Below are positions 7,472 to 13,534 of a DNA stretch of 13,534 bases, in pieces. Within the stretch, counting starts at the first letter, position 1. Each line of letters starts with the position of its first letter. Position numbers and translations under genes: made by a program. Under the pieces are notes generated by a model, which saw only the letters and a list, made by a program, of their open reading frames with translations, had not been told where the DNA came from and did no database searches. Origin of the DNA: Marinosulfonomonas sp. (lineage in GTDB: Bacteria > Pseudomonadota > Alphaproteobacteria > Rhodobacterales > Rhodobacteraceae); the NCBI GenBank assembly GCA_019090845.1, contig JAHRVD010000197.1, forward strand, positions 1 through 13,534. The letters run 5' to 3'.

Positions 7472-8047
7472 ATGAACGACGCACCCGAATCCACAGACCT
7501 GACGGGCAAATTGTTGATAGCCATGCCAGGCATGGGTGATCCTCGATTTGACCAAAGCGTAATATTCCTTTGCGCCCATTCGGCCGAGGGCGCGATGGGG
7601 TTGATTGTCAACAAACCCGTGCCGGATCTGAAGATGGATGACCTGCTGGATCAGTTGGAAATCCCCAGAGGTTCCGGAAGTCGCGGAATTTTCGCGCATT
7701 TTGGCGGGCCGGTTGAACGGGAGCGTGGGTTTGTTCTTCATTCAGGCGATTATGATGCAACCGGAGCAACGATGCGGGTTAACGCGGCCTATGGAATGAC
7801 CGCAACACGGGATATTCTTGCGGCAATTACCGATGGGAACGGGCCCGCTGTAAGCCTGCTGATGCTTGGCTATGCAGGGTGGGGGCCGGGTCAGTTGGAA
7901 CAGGAAATCGTTCATAATGGCTGGCTGGTAAGCGACGCAACAACCGAGGTGGTGTTTGAAGCCCAGACGGCCACCAAGTGGCAAGCCGCGTTAAAGACGC
8001 TCGGGGTCGACCCGATTTCACTGTCCGCGACGGGTGGGCGTGCTTAA
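7472..8047 (+). CDS. yqgE: YqgE/AlgH family protein (UPF0301)
   Basis: This is a 191-residue cytoplasmic protein of the YqgE/AlgH family, whose molecular role is not settled; AlgH was first linked to alginate regulation in Pseudomonas. Family hallmarks are LTGKLLIAMPGMGDPRFDQS at 9-28, FLCAHSAEGAMGLIVNKP at 32-49, FGGPVERERGFVLH at about 76-89 and LLMLGYAGWGPGQLEQEI at about 131-148. Length agrees with the family. An in-frame extension back to 7406 exists but lacks family sequence, and the family normally starts a few residues before LTGKLL, so I choose ATG 7472. The ribosome site is weak (GGGA ends one base before the ATG). It is divergent from the DsbD-N-like gene and its stop overlaps that of the Sua5 gene. 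Confidence 0.93.
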   Translation: MNDAPESTDLTGKLLIAMPGMGDPRFDQSVIFLCAHSAEGAMGLIVNKPVPDLKMDDLLDQLEIPRGSGSRGIFAHFGGPVERERGFVLHSGDYDATGATMRVNAAYGMTATRDILAAITDGNGPAVSLLMLGYAGWGPGQLEQEIVHNGWLVSDATTEVVFEAQTATKWQAALKTLGVDPISLSATGGRA

Positions 8048-8997
8048 GGGCGCGGTGCAGCGGCGCGCCTTAATCTGTCGTTAATTGCCAGCCCCAGCCC
8101 GTGATCGGGAATTGGGGACACGGCAATACACCGGGCATTTCCCGAATCCAGTTTTCGCAGATGATGGAACAGGTTTGCCGACGCCTCGATCAGATCGCCG
8201 CTTTCGGACAAGTTCAGCGCGCAGGGGGTGTTGCCAAACCCCAGCATAACTTCGTCGTCACGAGGTTGGGTTGCGTTCAGACGCAACGCGGCATTTGGGG
8301 CGTAATGCGACGCCAGTTGGCCCGGCGCGTTCGGTGTGTCCGAGGTTGGCTGCGAACGGGCGACGGGCTTGTTCAGGCAATCGGCTACATCTTCGATTGG
8401 AACGCCGCCGGGTCTTAGCAATACCGGTTGCGGCTGAAAGCCAACGATGGTGGATTCCAAGCCAACCGCACAGGGGCCAGCGTCGATCACTGCTGCGATC
8501 TTTCCGGCGAGCCCTTCCAATACATGCTCTACTTGGGTCGGGCTTAATTTGCCGGAAGGGTTGGCAGAAGGTCCAGCCACCGGCCCGTCGAAAACTGCCA
8601 AAAGTTCGCGCGCAACCGGGTGGGCGGGTATCCGAATTGCGATCGACGACAATCCGGCGCTGACCAAAGGCGAAATGCCCGTGTGGTCGCGCAACGGCAG
8701 CACAAGCGTCAAGGGACCGGGCCAGAAACGCCTGGCCAGCGTTTCAGCGTCTTCGCTGAATTCAGCGATGCATTTGGCCATTTCCAGTGTTGCCACATGC
8801 ACGATCAGCGGATTGAAACTTGGACGCTGTTTGGCAGCAAAAATGCTGGCGACCGCAGTATCATTGCAGGCATCGGCACCAAGGCCATAGACAGTCTCGG
8901 ATGGGAAGGCCACCAACTGGCCTGCACGCAACATAGACGCGGCATGCTCAAGGCTTTTGACGTCTCCGCCCAGAATTTCTGTTTTGCTATCAGGCAT
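8044..8997 (-). CDS. L-threonylcarbamoyladenylate synthase, Sua5 type
   Basis: This enzyme uses threonine, bicarbonate and ATP to make threonylcarbamoyl-AMP, the donor for the t6A37 modification of ANN-decoding tRNAs. The 317-residue product has the YrdC domain at about 12-205: FPSETVYGLGADA at 31-43, KQRPSFNPLIVHV at 56-68 (substrate-binding KxRxxxxP pattern), FWPGPLTLVL at 91-100, and PSANPSGKLSPT at 143-154. A linker with PGQLASHYAP at 225-234 and a second domain to the end show the two-domain Sua5 form rather than short TsaC. I start at the ATG complementary to 8995-8997; an in-frame upstream start at 9066 would add 23 residues (LLFIIRKLSDR...) that do not look like family sequence and would run through the regulatory gap. 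It ends tail to tail with yqgE. Confidence 0.93.
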   Translation of the reverse strand: MPDSKTEILGGDVKSLEHAASMLRAGQLVAFPSETVYGLGADACNDTAVASIFAAKQRPSFNPLIVHVATLEMAKCIAEFSEDAETLARRFWPGPLTLVLPLRDHTGISPLVSAGLSSIAIRIPAHPVARELLAVFDGPVAGPSANPSGKLSPTQVEHVLEGLAGKIAAVIDAGPCAVGLESTIVGFQPQPVLLRPGGVPIEDVADCLNKPVARSQPTSDTPNAPGQLASHYAPNAALRLNATQPRDDEVMLGFGNTPCALNLSESGDLIEASANLFHHLRKLDSGNARCIAVSPIPDHGLGLAINDRLRRAAAPRP

Positions 8998-9016
8998 TTT
9001 ACTACGCTGCGTTCCT

Positions 9017-9077
9017 ATTGTAGGTAGTGACCTATCGGATAACTTCCTGATAATGAACAGCAACAATTACCTATCGG
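9017..9077. promoter_or_regulatory. Regulatory gap between the Sua5 and acyl-CoA dehydrogenase genes, with repeated ACCTATCGG
   Basis: The 117-base divergent gap holds ACCTATCGG twice in the same orientation (9030-9038 and 9069-9077, 39 bases apart). The first copy is also half of an inverted repeat, TAGGT-AGTG-ACCTA at 9021-9034. That dyad touches a good minus-strand -10 box, TACAAT (complement of 9017-9022), which could serve the Sua5 gene; its -35 box is not clear. The repeats look like operator sites, regulator unknown. Confidence 0.4.
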
Positions 9078-9114
9078 TGGGCGCAATGCCAAGCCGCAAT
9101 CCCTGGAGCCCAGA

Positions 9115-10827
9115 ATGCCTTATCGTGCACCTGTAACAGATTTTCAGTTCCTGCTCGACCATATCGTTGGTTTTCAGACCGTTACGGAAACATCGAAATT
9201 CGCCGATGCAACACCGGATGTCGTCGGCGCGATAGTAAACGAAGCTGCGCGATTGAGTGAAGAAGTGCTATCCCCGTTGCGGCGCAACGGCGATGAACAG
9301 GGAGCGGTTCTTGAAAATGGAATTGTGCGCACTTCGCCGGGGTATGCAGACGGGTATCGTGCCATGGCCGAAGGCGGCTGGATCGGTATTTCTGCCAGCC
9401 CGGATTATGGTGGAATGGGCCTGCCACACACGGTTGGAACGGTCGTAAACGATATGATGTCGTCGGCCTGCCTGTCTTTACATCTGAATCCTTTGATGTC
9501 TCAGGGCCAGATTGATGCGCTCAGCCATCACGCATCTGATGAAATTCGAGCGCTATACTTGCCCAAATTAGTCAGCGGTGACTGGTGCGGGACAATGAAC
9601 CTGACTGAACCGCAAGCCGGGTCCGATGTTGGTGCATTGCGCACCAGAGCCGAGCCAAACGACGACGGAACATATGCGGTTACCGGCCAAAAGGTTTTCA
9701 TTAGCTGGGCCGACAATGATTTCACCGCGAACGTCTGCCATTTGGTTCTGGCGCGCCTGCCCGATGGCGGTCCCGGAACCAAGGGTATCAGCCTGTTCAT
9801 GGTTCCGAAATTCATACCTGATGGGGATGGCAATCCGGGCAAGGCGAATACGCTGCGTGTTGCCAGTCTGGAAAAAAAGATGGGCCAGCATGGCTCGCCA
9901 ACTGCGGTGATGGAATTTGACCACGCTACCGGGTGGCTGGTTGGGGATCCTCACGCCGGCATGAAAGCCATGTTTACGATGATGAACAATGCCCGTCTTG
10001 GCGTCGGCGTGCAGGGGCTCGGTCAGGCTGAAGGCGCATACCAGCAGGCGCTTGCATATGCGATGGAACGCCAACAAGGAAAGACCGCTGGCGGCGAAGA
10101 AACCATTATCGGCCATGCAGATGTTCGCCGGATGCTGGCGACAATGAAAGCAGACATTTTCGCAGCTCGCACGATTGTATTGGCCTGCGCCGTTGCAATC
10201 GACATGGCGGAAGCGACGGGTCAGGATGCCTGGCGCGCGCGGGCAGAGTTTCTGACGCCAATCGCGAAAGCGTTCGGAACCGATGTGGGGTGCGAAGTAG
10301 CCCATCTGGGTGTGCAGGTTCACGGCGGCATGGGCTATATCGAAGAAACCGGTGCAGCTCAATTTTCCCGCGATGTGTGTGTGACCACGATTTACGAAGG
10401 CACCAATGGAATTCAGGCAATGGATCTGGTTGCACGCAAACTGGCAGACGGTGGCGAAGCCGCCTATCGGATTTTGGATGAGGTCGAAACCATCGCCGAG
10501 GCCGCGCGCACAGATTTCCCGGATATTGCAGCTAAGGTCTGGACCTCGGCCGAGAGTTTGCGTGAAACAACAGAATGGCTTGTCCAGCAGTCCAATCTGA
10601 ATAACAGGTTCGCCGGGGCGGTTCCTTTCCTGCGGGCATTTGCGCGGGTTATTGGTGGGGCTGCTCATCTGAAATCAGCAGTGGTGGAAGGACCCGGCAG
10701 TGGTCGGGCAAGGATGGCGCGGTTTTACATCACCAGATTGTTGCCCGAACATGTCAGCCTGCTGGCACAGGTACAGCAAGGCGGCGAAGATCTGATGGCA
10801 ATATCCCCCGAGGATCTGAGCGTATGA
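9115..10827 (+). CDS. FAD-dependent acyl-CoA dehydrogenase with extended C-terminus, DmdC-like
   Basis: The enzyme should oxidise an acyl-CoA to the 2-enoyl-CoA, passing electrons to electron-transfer flavoprotein. At 570 residues it is much longer than the ~380 of classical enzymes and matches the subgroup with an N-terminal lead (YRAPVTDFQFLL, 3-14) and an extra C-terminal domain, which includes 3-methylmercaptopropionyl-CoA dehydrogenase (DmdC) of marine bacteria. Flavin and substrate motifs are NLTEPQAGSDVGALRT at 162-177, GQKVFISWADND at 191-202, RLGVGVQGLG at 294-303 and VHGGMGYIEE at 402-411. The catalytic base is probably Glu428 in IYEGTNGIQ. The C-terminal part (about 445-570) fits the acyl-CoA_dh_C type. 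GGAG at 9105-9108 lies six bases before the ATG. The real substrate may be methylmercaptopropionyl-CoA or another acyl-CoA; the sequence alone does not decide. Confidence 0.92.
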   Translation: MPYRAPVTDFQFLLDHIVGFQTVTETSKFADATPDVVGAIVNEAARLSEEVLSPLRRNGDEQGAVLENGIVRTSPGYADGYRAMAEGGWIGISASPDYGGMGLPHTVGTVVNDMMSSACLSLHLNPLMSQGQIDALSHHASDEIRALYLPKLVSGDWCGTMNLTEPQAGSDVGALRTRAEPNDDGTYAVTGQKVFISWADNDFTANVCHLVLARLPDGGPGTKGISLFMVPKFIPDGDGNPGKANTLRVASLEKKMGQHGSPTAVMEFDHATGWLVGDPHAGMKAMFTMMNNARLGVGVQGLGQAEGAYQQALAYAMERQQGKTAGGEETIIGHADVRRMLATMKADIFAARTIVLACAVAIDMAEATGQDAWRARAEFLTPIAKAFGTDVGCEVAHLGVQVHGGMGYIEETGAAQFSRDVCVTTIYEGTNGIQAMDLVARKLADGGEAAYRILDEVETIAEAARTDFPDIAAKVWTSAESLRETTEWLVQQSNLNNRFAGAVPFLRAFARVIGGAAHLKSAVVEGPGSGRARMARFYITRLLPEHVSLLAQVQQGGEDLMAISPEDLSV

Positions 10828-11870
10828 ATGAGATGAGCAACGGAATGATCCGCTATCCGCTGGAAGTGCCGCCAGAGCCAGGCCAAGCCATCCAGATCAG
10901 CGAAGGAATTCTTTGGCTTCGGTTTGAGCTGCCGATGGCGCTTGATCATGTCAATGTATTTGCGCTGGACGACGGTGATAGCTGGACGGTGATTGATACC
11001 GGCTTTGACAACAAAAAAACCCGGGCCGCCTGGCGGGCTGCACTGGATGGTCCGCTTCGCGGAAAACCCGTTTCCCGCCTGATCGTTACGCACCACCATC
11101 CCGATCATATAGGGCTGGCAGGGTGGTTTCAGTCCGAGATTGGTGCCGAGCTGGTGACAACCCGGACCGCCTGGTTAATGGCGCGGATGATGACGCTGGA
11201 CAATCAGATCACACCACCAAAAGAATTGTTGAATTTCTGGCGCGGCGCCGGGTTGGATGCAGCTACGTTGGAACAGCGTGCGACAGAGCGTCCGTTCAAT
11301 TTTGCCGATGTCGTTTCGCAACTGCCTTTGGGCTACACCCGCATTAAGGCCGATGATGTAATCACCATCGGCGGTCGTGAATGGATCGTTCGGATCGGAA
11401 ATGGCCACGCGCCAGAACATGCAACCTTTTGGTCAACAGACGGCAAAATTGTTTTGGGGGGCGACCAGCTATTGCCATCCATTTCACCAAACCTGGGCGT
11501 GTATGCGACTGAACCGGACGCAGACCCGGTGCATGAATGGCTGGAATCCTGCGAATACCTTTCCCAATTTGCGACGCCGGATCAACTTGTTTTGCCGGGG
11601 CATAAACTACCCTATACCGGCCTGCCAAAGCGCATGTTCCAACTGATGGACAATCACCACGGCGCGTTAGAGCGGTTGGCCGAACATATCGAGCAGCCAA
11701 AGACCGCAGTCGAGTGTTTCACGCCGTTGTTCAAACGTTCGATCAGCGAAAGCGTGTTTGGGATGGCTTTGGTCGAGGCAATGGCACATGTAAACCATCT
11801 GTGGAAATCAGATGCTGCAACCCGTGTATTGCGTGAAGATGGCGCATGGCTGTGGCAGAGGAAGCATTGA
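10824..11870 (+). CDS. Metallo-beta-lactamase-fold hydrolase
   Basis: This 348-residue cytoplasmic protein belongs to the MBL superfamily of metal hydrolases. Metal ligands are visible: THHHPDH at 89-95 (His90, His92, Asp94, His95), His195 in GNGHAPEH, Asp214 in LGGDQLLP and His260 in LPGHKLPY, a complete two-metal set. Residues 270-348 form a C-terminal region rich in helices, with a WLWQRKH end, as in the LACTB2-like/hydroxyacylglutathione hydrolase-like group. The start overlaps the dehydrogenase stop (ATGA), so the two are probably translated together and the hydrolase may act on a thioester, lactone or related product of that pathway. This is inference from neighbourhood. Another in-frame ATG at 10845 is possible but the overlap favours 10824. 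Confidence 0.9.
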   Translation: MNEMSNGMIRYPLEVPPEPGQAIQISEGILWLRFELPMALDHVNVFALDDGDSWTVIDTGFDNKKTRAAWRAALDGPLRGKPVSRLIVTHHHPDHIGLAGWFQSEIGAELVTTRTAWLMARMMTLDNQITPPKELLNFWRGAGLDAATLEQRATERPFNFADVVSQLPLGYTRIKADDVITIGGREWIVRIGNGHAPEHATFWSTDGKIVLGGDQLLPSISPNLGVYATEPDADPVHEWLESCEYLSQFATPDQLVLPGHKLPYTGLPKRMFQLMDNHHGALERLAEHIEQPKTAVECFTPLFKRSISESVFGMALVEAMAHVNHLWKSDAATRVLREDGAWLWQRKH

Positions 11871-12334
11871 TGATTGAAGATAAAATACAAACAACGGTCG
11901 AAGCGCATGAAGCCCAGGCGATCCCTTGCGCCAGAGTAGTGCATGCCGATCCGGACGCACCAGCGACGGCTGAACAAAAGCCGCTGCCAGATTCTGTCGT
12001 GAAAAAATCGGTTGAGCAGAAAAGCCCGGCCGAGTGGGCCTATGAACGTTTGATCCTGTATATTCAGAATTTCGAAGAGCAGTTGGACAACGAACATGAG
12101 ATTGCCGTCGGATTCGCCGGTGGCGATGCCGGCGTATTGCGGATCGAGGGGATCGGTTTTTTCGACCCCGATATCGTAACTTTCTACGGCACCGATGAAT
12201 TTGGTGCCAAGACGCAGCTTATTCAGCATGTCACCCAACTTGGTGTAACGCTGCGCGCCCTTCCCAAAAGTCTGCCCGAGAAGGCCCCCAAACGAATTGG
12301 GTTTCGGCTGGCTGCCGATCTGGAAGACAAGTAA
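11870..12334 (+). CDS. DUF6173 family protein
   Basis: This 154-residue acidic protein matches what I know as DUF6173, a family of unknown function found mostly in alphaproteobacteria. The N-terminal ~45 residues are variable and probably disordered; the conserved part begins near SPAEWAYERLILYIQNFEEQ and includes LDNEHEIAVGFAGGDAGVLRI, with an IEGIGFFDPDIVTFYG stretch and a C-terminal RIGFRLAADLE. There is no signal peptide or membrane segment. I choose ATG 11870, which forms TGATG with the hydrolase stop and follows a strong GAGGAAG ribosome site at 11858-11864 with five bases of spacing. An in-frame ATG at 11846 would add eight residues inside the hydrolase gene and lacks such a site. Its place after the hydrolase suggests co-transcription, but the role is unknown. 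Confidence 0.8.
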   Translation: MIEDKIQTTVEAHEAQAIPCARVVHADPDAPATAEQKPLPDSVVKKSVEQKSPAEWAYERLILYIQNFEEQLDNEHEIAVGFAGGDAGVLRIEGIGFFDPDIVTFYGTDEFGAKTQLIQHVTQLGVTLRALPKSLPEKAPKRIGFRLAADLEDK

Positions 12335-12359
12335 CTGTAACACTCATGCAGGTCCATGG

Positions 12360-12391
12360 GCCGTGACACGGCTGTCGGAATCAGCTAAATG
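12360..12391 (+). promoter_or_regulatory. Possible promoter and dyad ahead of the cytochrome oxidase subunit IV gene
   Basis: The 89-base gap after the DUF6173 gene has a perfect dyad GCCGTG-A-CACGGC at 12360-12372, not followed by a T-run, so it is a poor intrinsic terminator. GTGACA inside it (12363-12368) and TAAATG at 12386-12391 are 17 bases apart and could be a weak promoter for the two downstream genes. Both readings are tentative. Confidence 0.3.
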
Positions 12392-12423
12392 CGACGAAAC
12401 GGAAGAAAAAGGGACGACTGATA

Positions 12424-12558
12424 ATGGCTAAACATGAACATGGATCGATGGATATCTCGAGTCAGAAAAAGACATTTTCTGGCTTCAACAAGGCGGTGGC
12501 CTGGAGCATCGTTTTCATAATTGTATTCCTGATCTTTCTTGCAATTGTTGGCGGTTGA
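12424..12558 (+). CDS. aa3-type cytochrome c oxidase subunit IV
   Basis: This 44-residue gene encodes the small fourth subunit of the aa3 cytochrome c oxidase found in Paracoccus and Rhodobacter relatives (bacterial subunit IV, PF07835 type). The sequence starts MAKHEHGSMDIS, continues with a QKKTFSGFNKAVAW segment in which the pattern of Thr-Phe-x-Gly-Phe is characteristic, and ends in one membrane helix (about 26-43: WSIVFIIVFLIFLAIVGG). In known structures the subunit is a single transmembrane helix at the edge of the complex and is not needed for activity. GGGA at 12411-12414 lies nine bases before the ATG. The main oxidase genes are not in the window. The stop overlaps a TTG start of the next gene by four bases in total. 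Confidence 0.88.
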   Translation: MAKHEHGSMDISSQKKTFSGFNKAVAWSIVFIIVFLIFLAIVGG

Positions 12559-13181
12559 AGCGATTGAAAATGGAATCTGGTCTGCGGGTTTTCGCCGTTT
12601 TATTAGCGGCCATATTATTGACAGCATGCGGCGGGCCGGCGGAACCAAAATGGGCACCGGACGCTCAGGTCGCGCAAGCGACCTACCAGCATGATGGCCC
12701 ACCAACACTGACATTATTCACCGTCATCAATAACAAAACCGGCGCTGGCGCGCATTCCGCCCTGATGGTTAACGCATCACAACGTGCGATCTTTGATCCG
12801 GCGGGCACATGGTATCATCCACACCTGCCGGAACGAAATGATGTGCATTTCGGAATGACTGAACCGGCGGTGGATTTCTACGTTGATTATCATTCCCGCA
12901 CCACGCATCACACGGTCATTCAGAAAATTGTCGTGTCCGAGGAAGTTGCCCGCCTGGCTCTGAACGAAATCATGACAAATGGTGCGGTTCCAAAAGCGCA
13001 ATGTTCGATCCAGCTGACAGGGATATTGCAAAGGCTTCCCGGCTTTGAATCTATTCAAAAAACATGGTTTCCAAAGCAGGCGTCCGAGGCGTTTGCCCAA
13101 CTGCCTGGCGTGACGACCCAAGTTGTTTACGATAATGATTCCAGTGATAATTCCGGGTTTATTATTGCCTACGGCATCTAA
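12555..13181 (+). CDS. Conserved lipoprotein of unknown function, possible permuted papain-like fold
   Basis: The protein is 208 residues from TTG 12555, or 203 from ATG 12570; both keep the lipoprotein signal (hydrophobic 10-23, lipobox LTAC with Cys25). It should be anchored on a membrane facing the periplasm, probably the outer membrane because Gly-Gly, not Asp, follows the Cys. Conserved-looking blocks are FTVINNKTGAGAHSALMVNA at 55-74, IFDPAGTWYHP at 79-89, PERNDVHFGMT at 92-102, VPKAQCSIQL at 145-154 and GFESIQKTWFPK at 163-174. The order His67 then Cys150 at a helix start is like permuted NlpC/P60, LRAT or YiiX proteins, so it could be a cysteine hydrolase or acyltransferase. I recognise it as a Rhodobacteraceae-type hypothetical, not as a named gene. 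The TTG start gives a four-base TTGA overlap with the subunit IV gene; RBS evidence does not decide the start. Confidence 0.72.
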   Translation: MKRLKMESGLRVFAVLLAAILLTACGGPAEPKWAPDAQVAQATYQHDGPPTLTLFTVINNKTGAGAHSALMVNASQRAIFDPAGTWYHPHLPERNDVHFGMTEPAVDFYVDYHSRTTHHTVIQKIVVSEEVARLALNEIMTNGAVPKAQCSIQLTGILQRLPGFESIQKTWFPKQASEAFAQLPGVTTQVVYDNDSSDNSGFIIAYGI

Positions 13182-13184
13182 AGT

Positions 13185-13514
13185 TTAGCCAATCAGATAG
13201 AGCATCAGATACAGTGTCGCCGCGCCACCAAGGACTGCGACGATCACGTTCTTGGTCATAATTCCCAACAAAGCGGCAACAAAGGCAGCAGCAATTCGCG
13301 CAGGGTCTGGCTCTCCGCCTGTGGCGGTTGGCCACAATACCATTGGCGCGATCAATCCGGGAATGACGGCGACCGGCGTGTAGCGCAACAGACGCATCGC
13401 CCAGACCGGCAGGCGCGCCCGCCCGATGGTGCCAATAAACGAAAACCGGATCAGATATGTCCCGATGCCGATGGCAATGATGATCGTCCAGATGGCGATG
13501 GTTGAATAACTCAT
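13185..13514 (-). CDS. azlD: AzlD-type branched-chain amino acid export subunit
   Basis: The 109-residue, very hydrophobic protein matches AzlD, the small partner of AzlC in the two-part (LIV-E family) exporter of branched-chain amino acids. About four membrane segments are visible (5-22, about 43-64, 73-90 and 92-108). Family signs are the TYLIRFSFI stretch at 19-27, the TPVAVIPGLIAPMVLW region at about 46-61, and AAFVAALLGIMTKNVIVAVLGG at about 76-97. The start is the ATG complementary to 13512-13514, which overlaps the azlC stop as ATGA. The gene converges on the lipoprotein gene with three bases between the stops. Length is normal for the family. Confidence 0.9.
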   Translation of the reverse strand: MSYSTIAIWTIIIAIGIGTYLIRFSFIGTIGRARLPVWAMRLLRYTPVAVIPGLIAPMVLWPTATGGEPDPARIAAAFVAALLGIMTKNVIVAVLGGAATLYLMLYLIG

Positions 13515-13534
13515 GGCGTGCGCCCTGCTGTGCG
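13511..13534 (-). CDS. azlC: AzlC-type permease, C-terminal end only
   Basis: The last seven codons before TGA (RTAGRTP) of an upstream minus-strand frame lie at the right edge and overlap the azlD start as ATGA. AzlC is normally encoded directly before azlD, so this is the likely identity. The fragment is too short to prove it; the call rests on overlap and gene order. Confidence 0.5.
   Translation of the reverse strand, partial: RTAGRTP

Noticed and set aside
8998..9066. In-frame upstream extension of the Sua5 gene
   Set aside because: It would add 23 residues unlike the family and would cover the dyad and the probable -10 box at 9017-9022.
9568..10668. Long open frame (366 codons) on the minus strand opposite the acyl-CoA dehydrogenase gene
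   Set aside because: The opposite strand encodes a clear enzyme with all catalytic motifs; the minus product is rich in Cys, His and Arg with no recognisable domain, as expected for a shadow frame.
11654..12343. 229-codon minus-strand frame opposite the MBL and DUF6173 genes
   Set aside because: It runs across two well-supported plus-strand genes, has no family similarity I recognise, and no ribosome site was evident.
12360..12372. Intrinsic terminator after the DUF6173 gene
   Set aside because: The stem is short with a one-base centre and no T-run follows, so termination is unlikely.
1..13534. Defence system, mobile element, CRISPR array or prophage
   Set aside because: No transposase, integrase, nuclease or repeat-spacer structure is present; every stretch is accounted for by housekeeping or metabolic genes with similar composition.

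Overview
The window reads as ordinary chromosome of an alphaproteobacterium, most likely a marine Rhodobacteraceae (Roseobacter group) species. The reasons are the protein sequences (a DUF6173 protein, a 44-residue aa3-oxidase subunit IV, a PyrB N-terminus of the type common there), the dense packing with ATGA and TGATG start/stop overlaps, and moderately GC-rich DNA. The taxonomic call rests on recognition of protein families, not on a search. I see no tRNA, rRNA, CRISPR array, insertion sequence, phage gene or integration site.

Layout. The left edge holds the first 22 codons of pyrB (minus strand) with a good promoter. Divergent from it are a family-4-like uracil-DNA glycosylase and a MoaB/Mog-like molybdopterin protein, joined by a 4-nt overlap. 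After a 94-nt gap with a probable promoter come a periplasmic adaptor and a large RND inner-membrane permease (2-nt gap, GTG start), forming a two-gene efflux operon. The permease meets, tail to tail, a minus-strand exported protein with a stand-alone DsbD-N-like domain. Next are yqgE (plus) and, again tail to tail, a Sua5-type threonylcarbamoyl-AMP synthase (minus). A divergent regulatory gap of 117 nt leads into a plus-strand run: an FAD acyl-CoA dehydrogenase of the long DmdC-like type, an MBL-fold hydrolase, a DUF6173 protein, a tiny cytochrome aa3 subunit IV gene absent from simple long-ORF calls, and a lipoprotein. The right edge is azlD plus the last codons of azlC on the minus strand.

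How the genes work together. The clear functional units are the adaptor/permease pair (export across the envelope), the acyl-CoA dehydrogenase/MBL hydrolase pair (probably one catabolic step plus a hydrolytic accessory), and azlCD (branched-chain amino acid export). The rest are housekeeping genes for pyrimidine synthesis, base-excision repair, molybdenum cofactor, tRNA t6A modification and respiration, lying side by side without an obvious common pathway.

No clearly new multi-gene system is visible. The points most worth a second look are the glycosylase that lacks three of the four iron-sulfur cysteines, the RND permease with an extra C-terminal membrane region and no TM10 lysine, and the lipoprotein whose His/Cys layout could fit a permuted papain-like fold.
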